From Gemmatales bacterium (lineage in GTDB: Bacteria > Planctomycetota > Planctomycetia > Gemmatales > Gemmataceae), in assembly GCA_026004675.1 (NCBI GenBank), contig BPJP01000013.1:62001-126000 (forward strand): a DNA stretch of 64,000 bases, in the 5' to 3' direction. Positions 1-10,150 of the stretch are shown one piece after another. Below the pieces are notes generated by a model that saw nothing but the letters and a program-made list of their open reading frames with translations, ran no database searches and was not told where the DNA came from. Position numbers and translations under genes: made by a program. Positions within the stretch are counted from its first letter, which is position 1. Every line of letters begins with the position of its first letter.

Positions 1-45
1 ATGCTGTCGAGCGGCCGGTTCGAAGCAGTGAGGAACGATCCATGA
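1..45 (+). CDS. C-terminal end of an upstream gene (partial)
   Basis: Frame 1 is open from the first base and stops at TGA 43-45, which overlaps the ATG of the next gene in an ATGA arrangement. Such overlap is typical of translationally coupled operon genes, so this is probably the tail of a preceding pseudopilin-type gene. Only about 14 residues are visible and no family can be assigned. Frame 2 also stops nearby, at 29-31, so the choice rests on the overlap alone. Confidence 0.35.
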   Translation: MLSSGRFEAVRNDP

Positions 46-1025
46 AACGCAAGGGTTTGACGATCACCGAAATGCTCGTGAGCCTGGCTTTGATTCTCTT
101 CATCATGGCCATACTCTCGGAAGCTTTCGTTTCTGGGCTGGGATCGTTTCGGCAACTAAGAGCGATCGGCGACATGGACCAGAAACTGCGCGCCGCTGCC
201 GTCATCCTGCGCAACGATCTCCGCGCCGATCACTTCAACGCACCACCATTGAAACTAAGCACCATCTCCATTTCTCCTCCTCCGACGAATGGCTTTTTCT
301 GGATTGCCGCGCCACCAGTCGCACCGGATGGAGTCGACAGCGAAGGCATTCCCTCTTATATCGCCAACAACCATGCTCTGCACTTCAGCGTCAATCTTGG
401 TGCTGGTGAGCACATCGACACGGCCAGGCTGAAGCGGCCCGAAAACTATTTCGTGGCAGTGGTGCCAGGTAATCTTGCTGCCAGGTCGCCTATCCAATTC
501 CGGGACGGCTCGACCTACCGTTCGCAACACGCGGAAGTCGCCTACTTCCTGCGCCCTAACGGATGGAATGCCAACGGCACCCCGCTTTATGCTCTGTACC
601 GCAAACAAGCCGTTCTGCTCGAGGAAGAAGACGCCAAGTTTATGAACAGCCTAGGGCTGCCGGGAGGTGCCTGGCCACAATACTTCGATGTGTCCTGCAA
701 AGATGAAGGCGGCACGCTGCATTTTCACACCATCGAAGACGTAGCCAACCCGAACGAACGGTCCTTAACGTGGCCGACCCCGTTTCGCATTTTCTCCGAA
801 CGAGGTGAAAACCCGAACCTGCGCGGTGCCGATATTCTCTTGACCGACGTAATCGGGTTTACCGTGCGTGTCTTTCCGGACAAAGGAAGCGATTTCCAGT
901 TCATCCCCAATTACGACACGGGAAACAGCCCCCCATTTCCGATTCGTGCGATCGAGATCACGTTGAGGGTTTGGGACATGATTACCGAGCAATCGCGGCA
1001 AATAACCATCATTCAAGATATGTAG
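42..1025 (+). CDS. Prepilin-type N-terminal methylation domain protein (PulJ/GspJ-like minor pseudopilin)
   Basis: This 327-residue protein begins with a short basic leader (MKRKG) followed by LTITEMLVSLALILF. That is a type IV prepilin signal: cleavage after Gly, Glu at mature position 5, then a hydrophobic helix. It should be processed by the prepilin peptidase and held in the inner membrane until assembled into a pseudopilus. The rest is a globular domain without a recognised motif. Its length and the following GspK-like gene suggest a minor pseudopilin of the J class, but that is inferred from architecture. It is probably co-transcribed with the next gene, 76 bases downstream. Confidence 0.75.
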   Translation: MKRKGLTITEMLVSLALILFIMAILSEAFVSGLGSFRQLRAIGDMDQKLRAAAVILRNDLRADHFNAPPLKLSTISISPPPTNGFFWIAAPPVAPDGVDSEGIPSYIANNHALHFSVNLGAGEHIDTARLKRPENYFVAVVPGNLAARSPIQFRDGSTYRSQHAEVAYFLRPNGWNANGTPLYALYRKQAVLLEEEDAKFMNSLGLPGGAWPQYFDVSCKDEGGTLHFHTIEDVANPNERSLTWPTPFRIFSERGENPNLRGADILLTDVIGFTVRVFPDKGSDFQFIPNYDTGNSPPFPIRAIEITLRVWDMITEQSRQITIIQDM

Positions 1026-1101
1026 GAAACGAGGCGCAAGTTGGTTGTGGCATTGGCTTGAACACGAATGCGTTAACGAAGAAACCTTGAGGAGTCCGAT
1101 C

Positions 1102-4100
1102 ATGAACCGGCTTTGTCTTGCACCGCGGCGCGGCGTCATCCTGTTGGTGGTGCTAGCCCTTCTTGCGCTGTTCGCGGTAGTCGGTATCGCTTTCGTGATG
1201 TACGCCCAGTCCAAGGCGGATGCTGCCCGCATATTCCGCGAAGCAGAGACTAAGACCGATTCGCCCACCATGGCAGCAGACATCCCCCCCGACATCTTGC
1301 TAGCGGAATTCCTCCGCCAATTCATTTATGACCTTCCTGATGACCAGCGAGGCTCGCAATCGGCGTTGCGCGGCCATAGCCTGGCCCGAACCATGTTCGG
1401 CTACAACGACGCAGGCAACAACACGGCCGCATTTAACGGCGTTGGTCGGCGTCATGCTGCGTGGTGGGGCGGCCAGGACGAATACAACCTCGTCAACTAC
1501 GTTTATTTCCAGACGGACGGGCAGATGCACGATCCTGAGCGGGAAGGCTGGCGTGCTCCCGGCGGGGCACGCGGCCCGTTCGCTGGCGGCTTCAACCCCT
1601 CGTATACCTATCCGGATTTGAACATGATGTGCCTGGCGGCCGTCGACGCCAACGGCAATGTTTTGATTCCGTCGTATCATCGCAGCTACACAGGCATCGG
1701 CCCGCTTGACCCTGCCAATCCCAACTGGGGCATGGGAGTCAATGATCCGTCGCTCAAATACAAATCACTGCGTTTTCGTCAATTCGAGATGAGTCCGAGC
1801 TTTCCGTTGCCGGGCAACGGCGGCGATGTCAAGAACCTGGTCGGCGGCCCTGGCGGCAACGACAGTGTCTGGCTTTCGCTCGGCTATCCCGTGCAGACCC
1901 TTCCCGATGGCCGAAAGTTCGTGCCCCTCTTCGCTCCTCTCGTGATCGACCTGGATAACCGAATCAACATCAACATTCATGGCAATCACCGCGGCCAAGG
2001 GCTGACGCATCGTTCCAACCAGGGATTCGGTCCCTGGTCGGTCAGCGTGAGCCAAATCCTGAACGCCAATGGCAGCGAGTGGCGCAACATTTTCAACGGG
2101 AATGGCACGGTCCGAGGACGCTACGGAAATGACAACCAACCCGGCAGCGCTGGCAGTTCCGCTCCTGCCGATCGGCCCGCCTGGTTCTTTGGCCAATTCG
2201 ATTTCGACGGAGTCGATGAGACTGGAGGCAATTCGCCCACTCAGGCCTTGCAGCTGCCTGGCAATGGCAATTTCTCTGCTTTCCCCACCTATCCTGGCGG
2301 CTGGGGCAATGCCAGTGCCGCGGAACGAAGCAACCACCCCATGCTCTTCGATATCTTTTCACCGGCTGGTGACGACCGCGTTTTCGATGACTCCAACATG
2401 ATGGGCCTTTTGCGCGACGCCTCGTCTACTACAGACCTTCTCAAGTCCGATTTGGGCAAATTGTGTCCCACCAATTTCACCGCGGCCGGCGGCCGGCGCC
2501 GACGCCTGGTGACCACCCGGAGTTTCGATCTGGATCACCCGGCCATTACGCCTTGGATCTGGGATCCGACCTCTGCGCCTTACCAGTTGGCGGCCTTTAA
2601 CCCGAACGATCCGCTCACCTGGGCGCCCCGAGGGGGAACGTTCAACTTCCCGACCAACTATACTGCCCCACCGCCGAATAGCGAATTCGATTCCGGCTGG
2701 CGGGCAGCGAGCGCGTCGCGAGGACGAATCGATTTGAATCGCGATCTTGCCCCTTATCCACCTCGCAATGCCACTGGACGAATCACCGATATGGCGGCAT
2801 ACGACACGGCTACAAAAGATCGCCAAAGCCTGGCAAGAGAAATCTTCGACCGCCTTCGCCAGGTCACAGGGGCCGCGGACCCTGCTTCCGCCGTTGGTCC
2901 AGAAAAGGACGCCGTTCGCTGGCTGGCCCAACTCGCTGTCAATATCGTCGATTTCCGCGACGAAGACGATTATATGACCCCCTTCCAGTGGAATCCTGCC
3001 GGCAACGAGTGGGTCTTCGGCGTCGAAGTTCCCCGGCTCGTCCTCAACGAAGCTTATTGCGAAATCACCAACGATCCAACGGACCCCGGCTTGCCGATGG
3101 GACCGGCCCAGAACGATTACTTTGTGAACTTCTGGGTCGAATTGCACAATCCGATGAACAACCCCTGCCGAACCGATAGCTCGGATGACGGTTCGGCCCG
3201 CTTGCAAGTGGACCCAGGCAACCCCAATAAATACGCTGCCTATACCGTGGTCGTCGCCAAGGGATCGCTGCCCAACATGCGCGACCACTCGAATTCCTTG
3301 GGCGATCCCGATCCAACCGCCGTCAAGCTCGAGGTCGCCGACTACGATTTCGACATGATGAAGCCACCCAAGATGGGGGTCGACATCAACGTGGTGCGTG
3401 CGTCCAATGGCGCCTTCAGTGGTCCCGACGGCGACAACCAGGGGTTCTACCTGCTGGGTCCTGTCGATGTCGATTTTCCAATCGACGACATGAATCCCCC
3501 GATGACGTCGCCGACGCCAACGCTCCGAGTCAAGGAAACGACAATCGGCGGTCGTCGGAGTGCGATGATGTATAAAGAGGTGAAAAACGCCATCGACTTC
3601 AACAACTTGCCCAAGCATACCATCCTGCTCCGACGTTTGGCCTGCCCCGGCTTGCCGCCGCAAAACGATCCAACCCAGCCAAATTACAATCCGTATGTGA
3701 CCATCGATTACATCGAGGATGTACCTTCTTTCGATGGAATCAAGGCCGATGACATGGGTATGCACATGCCCAAGATTCCCGTCGATCAGCGGCGTTCGGT
3801 CGGTCGGCGACAACCCTATTCCGCTCACAGATCGGAACAGCGCGACCAGGCGCCGAATCCACCTCTACCCGGCCAGCCGCAACATACCTTCTTCCGGCAC
3901 AACTCCATTGAAGGTTCTCCCCCTGTTAACCCAACAGCCGCAGGACAGACCCTGATTCGGCCGTTCGATTGGCTGGTGCATCTGAATCGCCAGCTGGTCA
4001 GCCCAATGGAATTGCTCGAAGTATGCGGCTTCAAACCGCATGAACTGACCCAGCAATTCATGGTCGATGTCAACAACGACAAAACCCTCCAACCGAACGA

Positions 4101-5058
4101 ACGATTCTTGCACCGGGTGCCGTGGTTCGATGAACAGCGCCGTGTGTACCGCGTGTTCGAGTTTCTTGAATGCAAGACGCGTTCCGCGAGTGTCGAGGTG
4201 GGAGGCCGCATTCCGGGGAAGATCAACATCAATACCATCTGGGATGCGGAAACATTCCGGGCTTTGTGCGACCCGCAGCAGGCGAACTCGCCAAGCTTCG
4301 ATATGACCGCTGTTAATAACATTTTCAACCGCTTGCGGCAGTTGCGCAATGGCACCGACAACGCGCCCGGGACGGCGGACGATCGCCCGTTCCGCGGCCT
4401 GGCCTCAGCCTTCGTCCCGCCAGGGGATCCGCAGTATCCCGTCGGCAGCGGACTGGACGACACCTTCCTGCGCCCCAACTCGCCAGGAGGAGGGCTGAGT
4501 TCGCCACGCTTGTTCGAAAACCAGTCTCTGCCACCAGGCACTCATCCCTATATCCGCAACCAGTTGCTCAACAAAATCTATGGCAATGTCACAACACGCA
4601 GCAACGTCTTCGCGGTCTGGGTGACGGTCGGCTTCTTCGAAGTGATCGACGATTCAACGTTGCCGGTCCGTCTGGGAGCTGAAATCGGTGCAGCCACGGG
4701 ACAGAACATTCGTCACCACATGTTCGCCATCGTTGACCGCTCGGCACTGACGATTGCCAACACAGCGCCCTTGACAACCGCAACCAATGGCGTGCCTTCC
4801 AGAGGGTTTGCCACCGTAACGCCTGCGTCCATGAGCAACATCGACGTGGGGACGATTCTCACCGTTGATAGTGGCGCCAATGCCGAGACGATTATCGTGC
4901 TGGCTGTCAACGGTGGTTCCTTCACGGCAAAATTCGAAAAAACTCATTCGCCAGGCTTTCCCATCTATGCGACCATGCCTGGCAACCCCGGCCCACAGCC
5001 GACGTGGGAGCCTCGAGACAATAATGTCGTGGTTCCCTATTACATGATTGTCGACTAA
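1102..5058 (+). CDS. Very large GspK/PilX-like membrane-anchored protein
   Basis: The start at 1102 is chosen for the GAGGAG ribosome site 8-13 bases upstream; an in-frame earlier start exists at 1045. The 1318-residue product opens with a basic stretch, RRG, then the hydrophobic helix VILLVVLALLALFAVVGIA, as in PilX/GspK-type pilus-assembly proteins that lack Glu5. The remainder is a long Asn/Pro/Gly-rich periplasmic region. Classical GspK is about 320 residues, so this is roughly four times longer, although large secretion-associated proteins of this style occur in planctomycetes. Its position after a minor pseudopilin supports a role in the same export machine. Function beyond that is unknown. 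Confidence 0.6.
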   Translation: MNRLCLAPRRGVILLVVLALLALFAVVGIAFVMYAQSKADAARIFREAETKTDSPTMAADIPPDILLAEFLRQFIYDLPDDQRGSQSALRGHSLARTMFGYNDAGNNTAAFNGVGRRHAAWWGGQDEYNLVNYVYFQTDGQMHDPEREGWRAPGGARGPFAGGFNPSYTYPDLNMMCLAAVDANGNVLIPSYHRSYTGIGPLDPANPNWGMGVNDPSLKYKSLRFRQFEMSPSFPLPGNGGDVKNLVGGPGGNDSVWLSLGYPVQTLPDGRKFVPLFAPLVIDLDNRININIHGNHRGQGLTHRSNQGFGPWSVSVSQILNANGSEWRNIFNGNGTVRGRYGNDNQPGSAGSSAPADRPAWFFGQFDFDGVDETGGNSPTQALQLPGNGNFSAFPTYPGGWGNASAAERSNHPMLFDIFSPAGDDRVFDDSNMMGLLRDASSTTDLLKSDLGKLCPTNFTAAGGRRRRLVTTRSFDLDHPAITPWIWDPTSAPYQLAAFNPNDPLTWAPRGGTFNFPTNYTAPPPNSEFDSGWRAASASRGRIDLNRDLAPYPPRNATGRITDMAAYDTATKDRQSLAREIFDRLRQVTGAADPASAVGPEKDAVRWLAQLAVNIVDFRDEDDYMTPFQWNPAGNEWVFGVEVPRLVLNEAYCEITNDPTDPGLPMGPAQNDYFVNFWVELHNPMNNPCRTDSSDDGSARLQVDPGNPNKYAAYTVVVAKGSLPNMRDHSNSLGDPDPTAVKLEVADYDFDMMKPPKMGVDINVVRASNGAFSGPDGDNQGFYLLGPVDVDFPIDDMNPPMTSPTPTLRVKETTIGGRRSAMMYKEVKNAIDFNNLPKHTILLRRLACPGLPPQNDPTQPNYNPYVTIDYIEDVPSFDGIKADDMGMHMPKIPVDQRRSVGRRQPYSAHRSEQRDQAPNPPLPGQPQHTFFRHNSIEGSPPVNPTAAGQTLIRPFDWLVHLNRQLVSPMELLEVCGFKPHELTQQFMVDVNNDKTLQPNERFLHRVPWFDEQRRVYRVFEFLECKTRSASVEVGGRIPGKININTIWDAETFRALCDPQQANSPSFDMTAVNNIFNRLRQLRNGTDNAPGTADDRPFRGLASAFVPPGDPQYPVGSGLDDTFLRPNSPGGGLSSPRLFENQSLPPGTHPYIRNQLLNKIYGNVTTRSNVFAVWVTVGFFEVIDDSTLPVRLGAEIGAATGQNIRHHMFAIVDRSALTIANTAPLTTATNGVPSRGFATVTPASMSNIDVGTILTVDSGANAETIIVLAVNGGSFTAKFEKTHSPGFPIYATMPGNPGPQPTWEPRDNNVVVPYYMIVD

Positions 5059-5101
5059 GCCACGAGCAGTCGTTCTGAAAGAGTGCCGCGAGTATTTTGC
5101 C

Positions 5102-8100
5102 TCAGGGCGCCTCGGCAAAGACGCGCGGCACTTTCAGTTTTTCCAGCAGCCGATTGAAGGATGGAATCTCCTTGCTTGTAATCTTGTCAAACCTGGCCAA
5201 TTCGGCATCGATCTGCTGAACCAATTCCTCTTTGACCCGGATAGCCTGGTCCGTGGGACGGTTGTCGCCCATCCCCACGACGCTGGCCAGTCCGCCTAGT
5301 TTGTTCATGAGCCGGACTGGAAAATTCAACGGGTCCTGGGGACTCTCGTTCTTTGTCTGGTAGAGCGCTTCTTCGATCGACGTCAAGTTTTCGATCAGTT
5401 TCTTGCAGGGGGCCACGGCGTCGCTGTACCTTTCATTGTCTTGCAAACGCTCGGCAAGAGCTGAGAGCTGGACGCGGAGGCGGCGAATGCGCTTGATAGC
5501 CCGCGTCATGTCGTTCAATTTGTTCCGTACCTGCCAGAGGAATTCGAATTGCGCCTGAAAATCATCGGGACTGGCACTGGAGCGAGGATCGGGCAGAATT
5601 TGAAATGAAACCTGCTGTTGTTCCGCACCTGCCGTCAATCTTGCCTGATAGGTACCGGGCACCGCTTTCGGACCCTGCAAAGTGCCGGCCCAAAAAACGA
5701 GGCCATCGAACGACTCGGCTTTGGGATAGCGCATATCCCAAACAAACCGGTTCATTCCCTTCTTGACGTCGACGCGGGAGTCTTCCTCCTTAGCCTTGGA
5801 GGAGAATCTGCGGACAGGTTTACCTCTGGCATCGAGGATTTCGATGATGACTTCCTGATCTTTGTCGGGTAGTTCCTTGAGATAAAACCAGATCAAAACG
5901 CCCGGTGGCGGGTTTTGGCCTTCCGTGAGGGAAGGGGTTTTGGTCCAGCCGCCACGCAACCGATAGGTCGGGCGGGGACGGAACAAATGCACCTCTTTTT
6001 TGCGTACCTCCGGCGTTAGTTGATGAAGCGGCGTCAAATCATCAAGAATCCAGAAGGAACGTCCTTGCGTAGCAACGATCAGGTCATTGTTTTTTACAGC
6101 CAAATCGGTGACCGGAACGATCGGGAGATTCTGCTGGAACGGTTGCCAGTTCGCGCCGTCGTCGAATGAGATATAGATGCCGCTTTCGGTGCCGGCATAT
6201 AGCAGTCCTTTGCGTTTGGGGTCGGCACGGATGACGCGCGTAAAGTGATCGTCAGCGATGCCTTTGGTAATTTTCTTCCAGGTTTTGCCGTAGTCCGTTG
6301 TCTTGTACAAGAACGGGCGGAAGTCGTCGAGTTTGTAGCGGGTGGCAGCGAGATAAAGTCCTCCTTTTTCGGTGGGATGGGCTTCGATACTGTTGATCTG
6401 AGACCATTCGGGGAGATCGGGAGGAGTAACCAGTCGCCAGTTCTTGCCGCCGTCTCGGGTAAGATGCAGGAGTCCGTCGTCAGAACCGCACCAGATGGTG
6501 CCCTGCTCGTGGGGCGATTCCAATGCGGCAAAGATCGTGCAATAGTATTCGACGGTGGTATTGTCTTTGGTGATCGGTCCGCCGGATGATCCGAGCTTGG
6601 ATTTGTCGTTGCGTGTCAGGTCAGGGCTGATTCGCTCCCATGATTGTCCTTCGTTGGTGGACTTGAAAAGAACGTTGCCTGCGGCATACAGCGTTTTCGG
6701 ATCGTGCGGCGAGATAAAAAGGGGGAAGTTCCAATTAAATCGGTACTTCAAGTCTTTAGCCCCGTGGCCAAGCGGATCATCAGGCCAGATCGTGATGTTG
6801 CGCACTTCTTTGGTTCGGTGGTTTACCCTTGTCAGGTAACCAGCGTACGAGCCGCCGAAAACGATGTCCGGATCGTCGGGTTTGGGGGCCAGGTGGCCGC
6901 TTTCTCCCCCCGCGGAAGGTTCCCAATCCCGTTCCGTAATGGTTGAGCGGTCGCTCCGGTGCAGGATGCGCACGGTGGAATTGTCTTGCTGGGCTCCCAA
7001 AACGCGATAAGGGAAATGGTTGTCGGTAGTGACGCGATAAAATTGTGCCGTCGGCTGGTTGTGGTACGTCGACCAGGTTTTGCCTCCATCGAAAGTCACT
7101 TGCGCCCCGCCATCGTCAGCGATAATCATTCGTCGGGGATCTTCTGGTGCGATCCACAGATCATGATGATCGACATGCGGGGTTGGTATGTGCTGAAAGG
7201 TTTTGCCTCCATCTCGCGAACGCCAGAAGCGAACATTCAGCACGTAAACTTCATCGACGTTCTTGGGTCCGGCGTAAATCCGGCTGTAATACCAGGCACG
7301 TTGGCGAAGTTTCCGCTCCTTGTTGACACGTTCCCACGTTTCGCCAGCATCGTTGGAACGAAAAACGCCTCCATCCTCGGCTTCGACGATGGCCCAGACA
7401 CGGTTCGGATCGACCGGAGAGACCGTGACGCCAATGATGCCAAGCGTCCCCTCTGGCAATCCCTTATTGCGAGAGATTTCGGTCCAATGGTCGCCACCAT
7501 CGACGCTTTTATAGAGGCCACATCCGGGACCGCCACTGGAGAAACTGTACGGCGTCCGTTTGACGCGCCAAGTGGATGCGTAAAGAATGCGAGGATTATT
7601 GGGATCAAGGATGAGATCGACAGCGCCGACTTCTTCGTTGACGAAAAGAATTTTCTGCCAGGTCTTTCCCCCGTTCTTGCTGCGAAACACGCCTCGCTCT
7701 TTATTCGGTCCGAAAAGGTGTCCGATGACGGCGGCATAGACGATATCGGGATTCTGCGGATGGACACGAACGCGGGCGATATGACGAGAATCTTTGAGAC
7801 CGATCGATTTCCAGGTCTTGCCTGCATCGGTGGATTTCCACATGCCGTAACCGTGGGACACATTGCCGCGTAGTGTCTCTTCACCGCCTCCGACATAGAT
7901 GACATTGGCATCCGACGGCGCGACTGCAACGGCGCCGATGGAACCGCCAAAGAAACCATCGGAAATATTTTCCCAGGTGGCTCCTCCGTTGGTCGATTTC
8001 CAGACCCCGCCACCAGTGCTGCCGAGATAGTACAAGAGCGGATTGTTCGCCACACCGCAGACGGCACACGAACGCCCACCGCGAAACGGTCCGATGCAGC

Positions 8101-8212
8101 GATAATTCATATCCTGAAAAAACGGTTCCCGGCGGGCGGTCGGTTGATGATTTTGAGACCAGACCGGCCAGCCGATTAGCAGAACTCCGAAGAATGCGAG
8201 TGGAGCGCGCAT
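5102..8212 (-). CDS. Exported sortilin/VPS10-like BNR-repeat protein
   Basis: The 1036-residue protein has a signal peptide (MRAPLAFFGVLLIGWPVWS). It then carries many Asp-box/BNR motifs of the form S-x-[ND]-x-G-x-T-W (KSTNGGATW, KSTDAGKTW, RSKNGGKTW and others), as in sortilin-type ten-bladed propellers annotated as glycosyl hydrolases. The C-terminal 300 residues include a fibronectin/Ig-like section and a helical tail. Proteins of this type are exported and often linked to polymer breakdown, but the propeller does not prove catalysis. It lies downstream of the sulfatase on the same strand, about 100 bases away, and converges on the pseudopilin operon. Confidence 0.8.
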   Translation of the reverse strand: MRAPLAFFGVLLIGWPVWSQNHQPTARREPFFQDMNYRCIGPFRGGRSCAVCGVANNPLLYYLGSTGGGVWKSTNGGATWENISDGFFGGSIGAVAVAPSDANVIYVGGGEETLRGNVSHGYGMWKSTDAGKTWKSIGLKDSRHIARVRVHPQNPDIVYAAVIGHLFGPNKERGVFRSKNGGKTWQKILFVNEEVGAVDLILDPNNPRILYASTWRVKRTPYSFSSGGPGCGLYKSVDGGDHWTEISRNKGLPEGTLGIIGVTVSPVDPNRVWAIVEAEDGGVFRSNDAGETWERVNKERKLRQRAWYYSRIYAGPKNVDEVYVLNVRFWRSRDGGKTFQHIPTPHVDHHDLWIAPEDPRRMIIADDGGAQVTFDGGKTWSTYHNQPTAQFYRVTTDNHFPYRVLGAQQDNSTVRILHRSDRSTITERDWEPSAGGESGHLAPKPDDPDIVFGGSYAGYLTRVNHRTKEVRNITIWPDDPLGHGAKDLKYRFNWNFPLFISPHDPKTLYAAGNVLFKSTNEGQSWERISPDLTRNDKSKLGSSGGPITKDNTTVEYYCTIFAALESPHEQGTIWCGSDDGLLHLTRDGGKNWRLVTPPDLPEWSQINSIEAHPTEKGGLYLAATRYKLDDFRPFLYKTTDYGKTWKKITKGIADDHFTRVIRADPKRKGLLYAGTESGIYISFDDGANWQPFQQNLPIVPVTDLAVKNNDLIVATQGRSFWILDDLTPLHQLTPEVRKKEVHLFRPRPTYRLRGGWTKTPSLTEGQNPPPGVLIWFYLKELPDKDQEVIIEILDARGKPVRRFSSKAKEEDSRVDVKKGMNRFVWDMRYPKAESFDGLVFWAGTLQGPKAVPGTYQARLTAGAEQQQVSFQILPDPRSSASPDDFQAQFEFLWQVRNKLNDMTRAIKRIRRLRVQLSALAERLQDNERYSDAVAPCKKLIENLTSIEEALYQTKNESPQDPLNFPVRLMNKLGGLASVVGMGDNRPTDQAIRVKEELVQQIDAELARFDKITSKEIPSFNRLLEKLKVPRVFAEAP

Positions 8213-8254
8213 GCCATGATCTCCTCAACAAAACCCAAAGGAAGGTGCGAAGGG

Positions 8255-8282
8255 GGACCGGTCCTGGTTGGAGAACCGGTCC
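8255..8282 (-). terminator. Intergenic hairpin, possible weak terminator or mRNA boundary
   Basis: GGACCGGT at 8255-8262 pairs perfectly with ACCGGTCC at 8275-8282, giving an 8-bp GC-rich stem with a 12-base loop. It lies between the sulfatase stop and the start of the BNR gene, on the transcribed minus strand. No T-tract follows, so it may be an attenuator or processing hairpin rather than a true terminator. Confidence 0.3.
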
Positions 8283-8309
8283 ATGGGTTGGCCAGAAGAC
8301 GCTTCGCAA

Positions 8310-9803
8310 TCAGCGGTCGAGTGCTTTGAAAGGGAATACTTTCGACGGTGTATGTTCTCGTCGCATCAATTCGCTGAGCCTGGCGACGATTTGTGGATGC
8401 TTGTCGGCGACGTTCTTCGATTCGCCGACATCCTCTTCCAGGTTGTAAAGCTCGATCGGAGCGTTCGGGTTTTTCAAGAGGTTCCGACGAATGGCTTTCC
8501 ATTTGCCAACACGAATGGATTGCTGTCCGCCATAACTGGGGAACTCGCGATAGAGGAATTCTCGGGGTGGCTGCTTCTTGCCTAACAAAGTCGGAACGAA
8601 GCTGATGCCATCGATGTTCCTGGGGACGCGTTTGCTGGCGCCAGCGATTTCAGCCAGCGTTGGCAAAATGTCCTCAAATCCGACAATCCGATCAGAGACA
8701 GTGCCTGGTTTCACTTTTCCCGGCCAGCGCACGATCAACGGCACGCGAATGCCTCCTTCATATAGCGAGCCTTTCAAACCGCGCAAGGGGCCGACGCTTT
8801 CGAAGAATTCGTAATCCACTTCTTGTTTCAGGGTCGTGGTGCCATTGTCAGAGCTGAAGAACACGACGGTGTTGTCGGCAAGTTGGAGTTCATCCAGGAG
8901 TTTAAGGACATTGCCAACATATCGGTCGAGTCGCGAGATCATTGCCGCATAAGCGGCCCGCGGCGTGAAATGCGGCGTATAGCCGTATCCTTTCGCGCGA
9001 GTAAACGGGGGGTCGTGCCACTTCAAAGCCAGATACGGTTTGAGGTCTTCGTCGGGGACATGCAAGGCAACGTGCGGAATGATAGAAGGATAATAAAGGA
9101 AGAATGGTTCCTCCTTGTGGGTACGAATGAAGTCGAGAACCTGCTTGTTGATGCGGTCGGGAGCGTAGTCTTTTCCCTTAAAACGCTCGTAGCTTTTCGG
9201 ATCGTTGGGGTCGGCCCCTTTAGGGAGAGAGGCATGACCAGGGACGGGCGGATCGTTGTTGAGCTTGATGCGTTTGTCATTGCTCCAGAGATACGACGGA
9301 TAGTAGCTATGGGCATGCCCCTGGCAGTTATAGCCGAAGAAGCGATCGAATCCCTGGTTAAGCGGATCCCCCATCGACGCCGGAGGGCCAAGTCCCCATT
9401 TGCCAAAGGCGCCGGTTTTATAACCATGATCGCGCAGAATCTCGGCAATCGTAATTTCTTCCGGGGGAATCGGTTCCTGCCCTTCGGGTTTGGCGCTGCG
9501 ATTGGTTCGGACCCAGGCATGTCCCGGGTGTTTTCCGGTCATCAACACACAGCGTGAAGGAGCGCAGACAGCATTGCCCGAGTAGGCCTGCGTAAAGCGC
9601 ATCCCCTGCGAGGCCAGGCGATCGAGATTGGGCGTGCGAATCTTTTTTTGTCCATAGCAACCGAGTTCGGCGTAACCCAAATCGTCGGCAAGGATGAATA
9701 CGATATTCGGTGGCCTCGAGCGATCCTCAGCCCTGGTCACTGCCGGCATCAGGACTAGCACGGCCAAAAAGAAAAGCGATAAGTGCACTCGAAAACGATT
9801 CAT
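8310..9803 (-). CDS. Exported arylsulfatase-type sulfatase
   Basis: The 497-residue protein has a signal peptide (residues 1-25 ending TRA). The alkaline-phosphatase-superfamily metal motif ILADDLGYAE includes Asp40 and Asp41. The sulfatase signature CAPSR at 80-84 carries the Cys that is converted to formylglycine. Further conserved blocks are TGKHPGHAWVR, GKWGLG and the late FFSSDNG. It should hydrolyse sulfate esters, probably of polysaccharides, in the periplasm; the substrate cannot be read from sequence. It is divergent from the DUF1549 gene and probably shares a transcript with the downstream BNR protein. Maturation would need a formylglycine-generating enzyme, which is not in this window. 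Confidence 0.92.
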   Translation of the reverse strand: MNRFRVHLSLFFLAVLVLMPAVTRAEDRSRPPNIVFILADDLGYAELGCYGQKKIRTPNLDRLASQGMRFTQAYSGNAVCAPSRCVLMTGKHPGHAWVRTNRSAKPEGQEPIPPEEITIAEILRDHGYKTGAFGKWGLGPPASMGDPLNQGFDRFFGYNCQGHAHSYYPSYLWSNDKRIKLNNDPPVPGHASLPKGADPNDPKSYERFKGKDYAPDRINKQVLDFIRTHKEEPFFLYYPSIIPHVALHVPDEDLKPYLALKWHDPPFTRAKGYGYTPHFTPRAAYAAMISRLDRYVGNVLKLLDELQLADNTVVFFSSDNGTTTLKQEVDYEFFESVGPLRGLKGSLYEGGIRVPLIVRWPGKVKPGTVSDRIVGFEDILPTLAEIAGASKRVPRNIDGISFVPTLLGKKQPPREFLYREFPSYGGQQSIRVGKWKAIRRNLLKNPNAPIELYNLEEDVGESKNVADKHPQIVARLSELMRREHTPSKVFPFKALDR

Positions 9804-10150
9804 GGCTTGTTCCCTCAGTCGAAAAAATCAACGTTCCAGTCTGCCTTAGTATCTCGCCATCAACCAACGGCGTCAAACCTCGGTTTTGATTTGTCTTGCC
9901 GAATGAATGGAACGCTAATGTATGGTTCGATGCACATCGACATGCGGCCAACTTTCAAGAGGATTCGATGGTTACGGACTTTTTCGCCGAGGGTTCAGCG
10001 CGATTTTTGGACGTCGGCCACCTTTGGCAGTTGGGACAAAATTAAAAAAACCAGTTGCTTTCTGGGAAGGACTCCGCCACAATAGCCTATACTTACCTTA
10101 GCAGCCTACCATTTTTCGGTCCTACCTTAACCTTGTAGGGGGGAACTCCT
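9804..10150. other. Divergent intergenic region (347 bp)
   Basis: This lies between the divergently transcribed sulfatase and DUF1549/1553 genes and must contain both promoters. I see A-rich stretches around 10030-10060 and a GGGGGGAA ribosome-site-like run just before 10151, but no convincing -35/-10 pair, operator repeat or RNA motif. Confidence 0.5.

Noticed and set aside
2359..3828. A 489-codon open frame antisense to the large pseudopilin-like gene
   Set aside because: No start context or protein family; compositional shadow of the sense gene.
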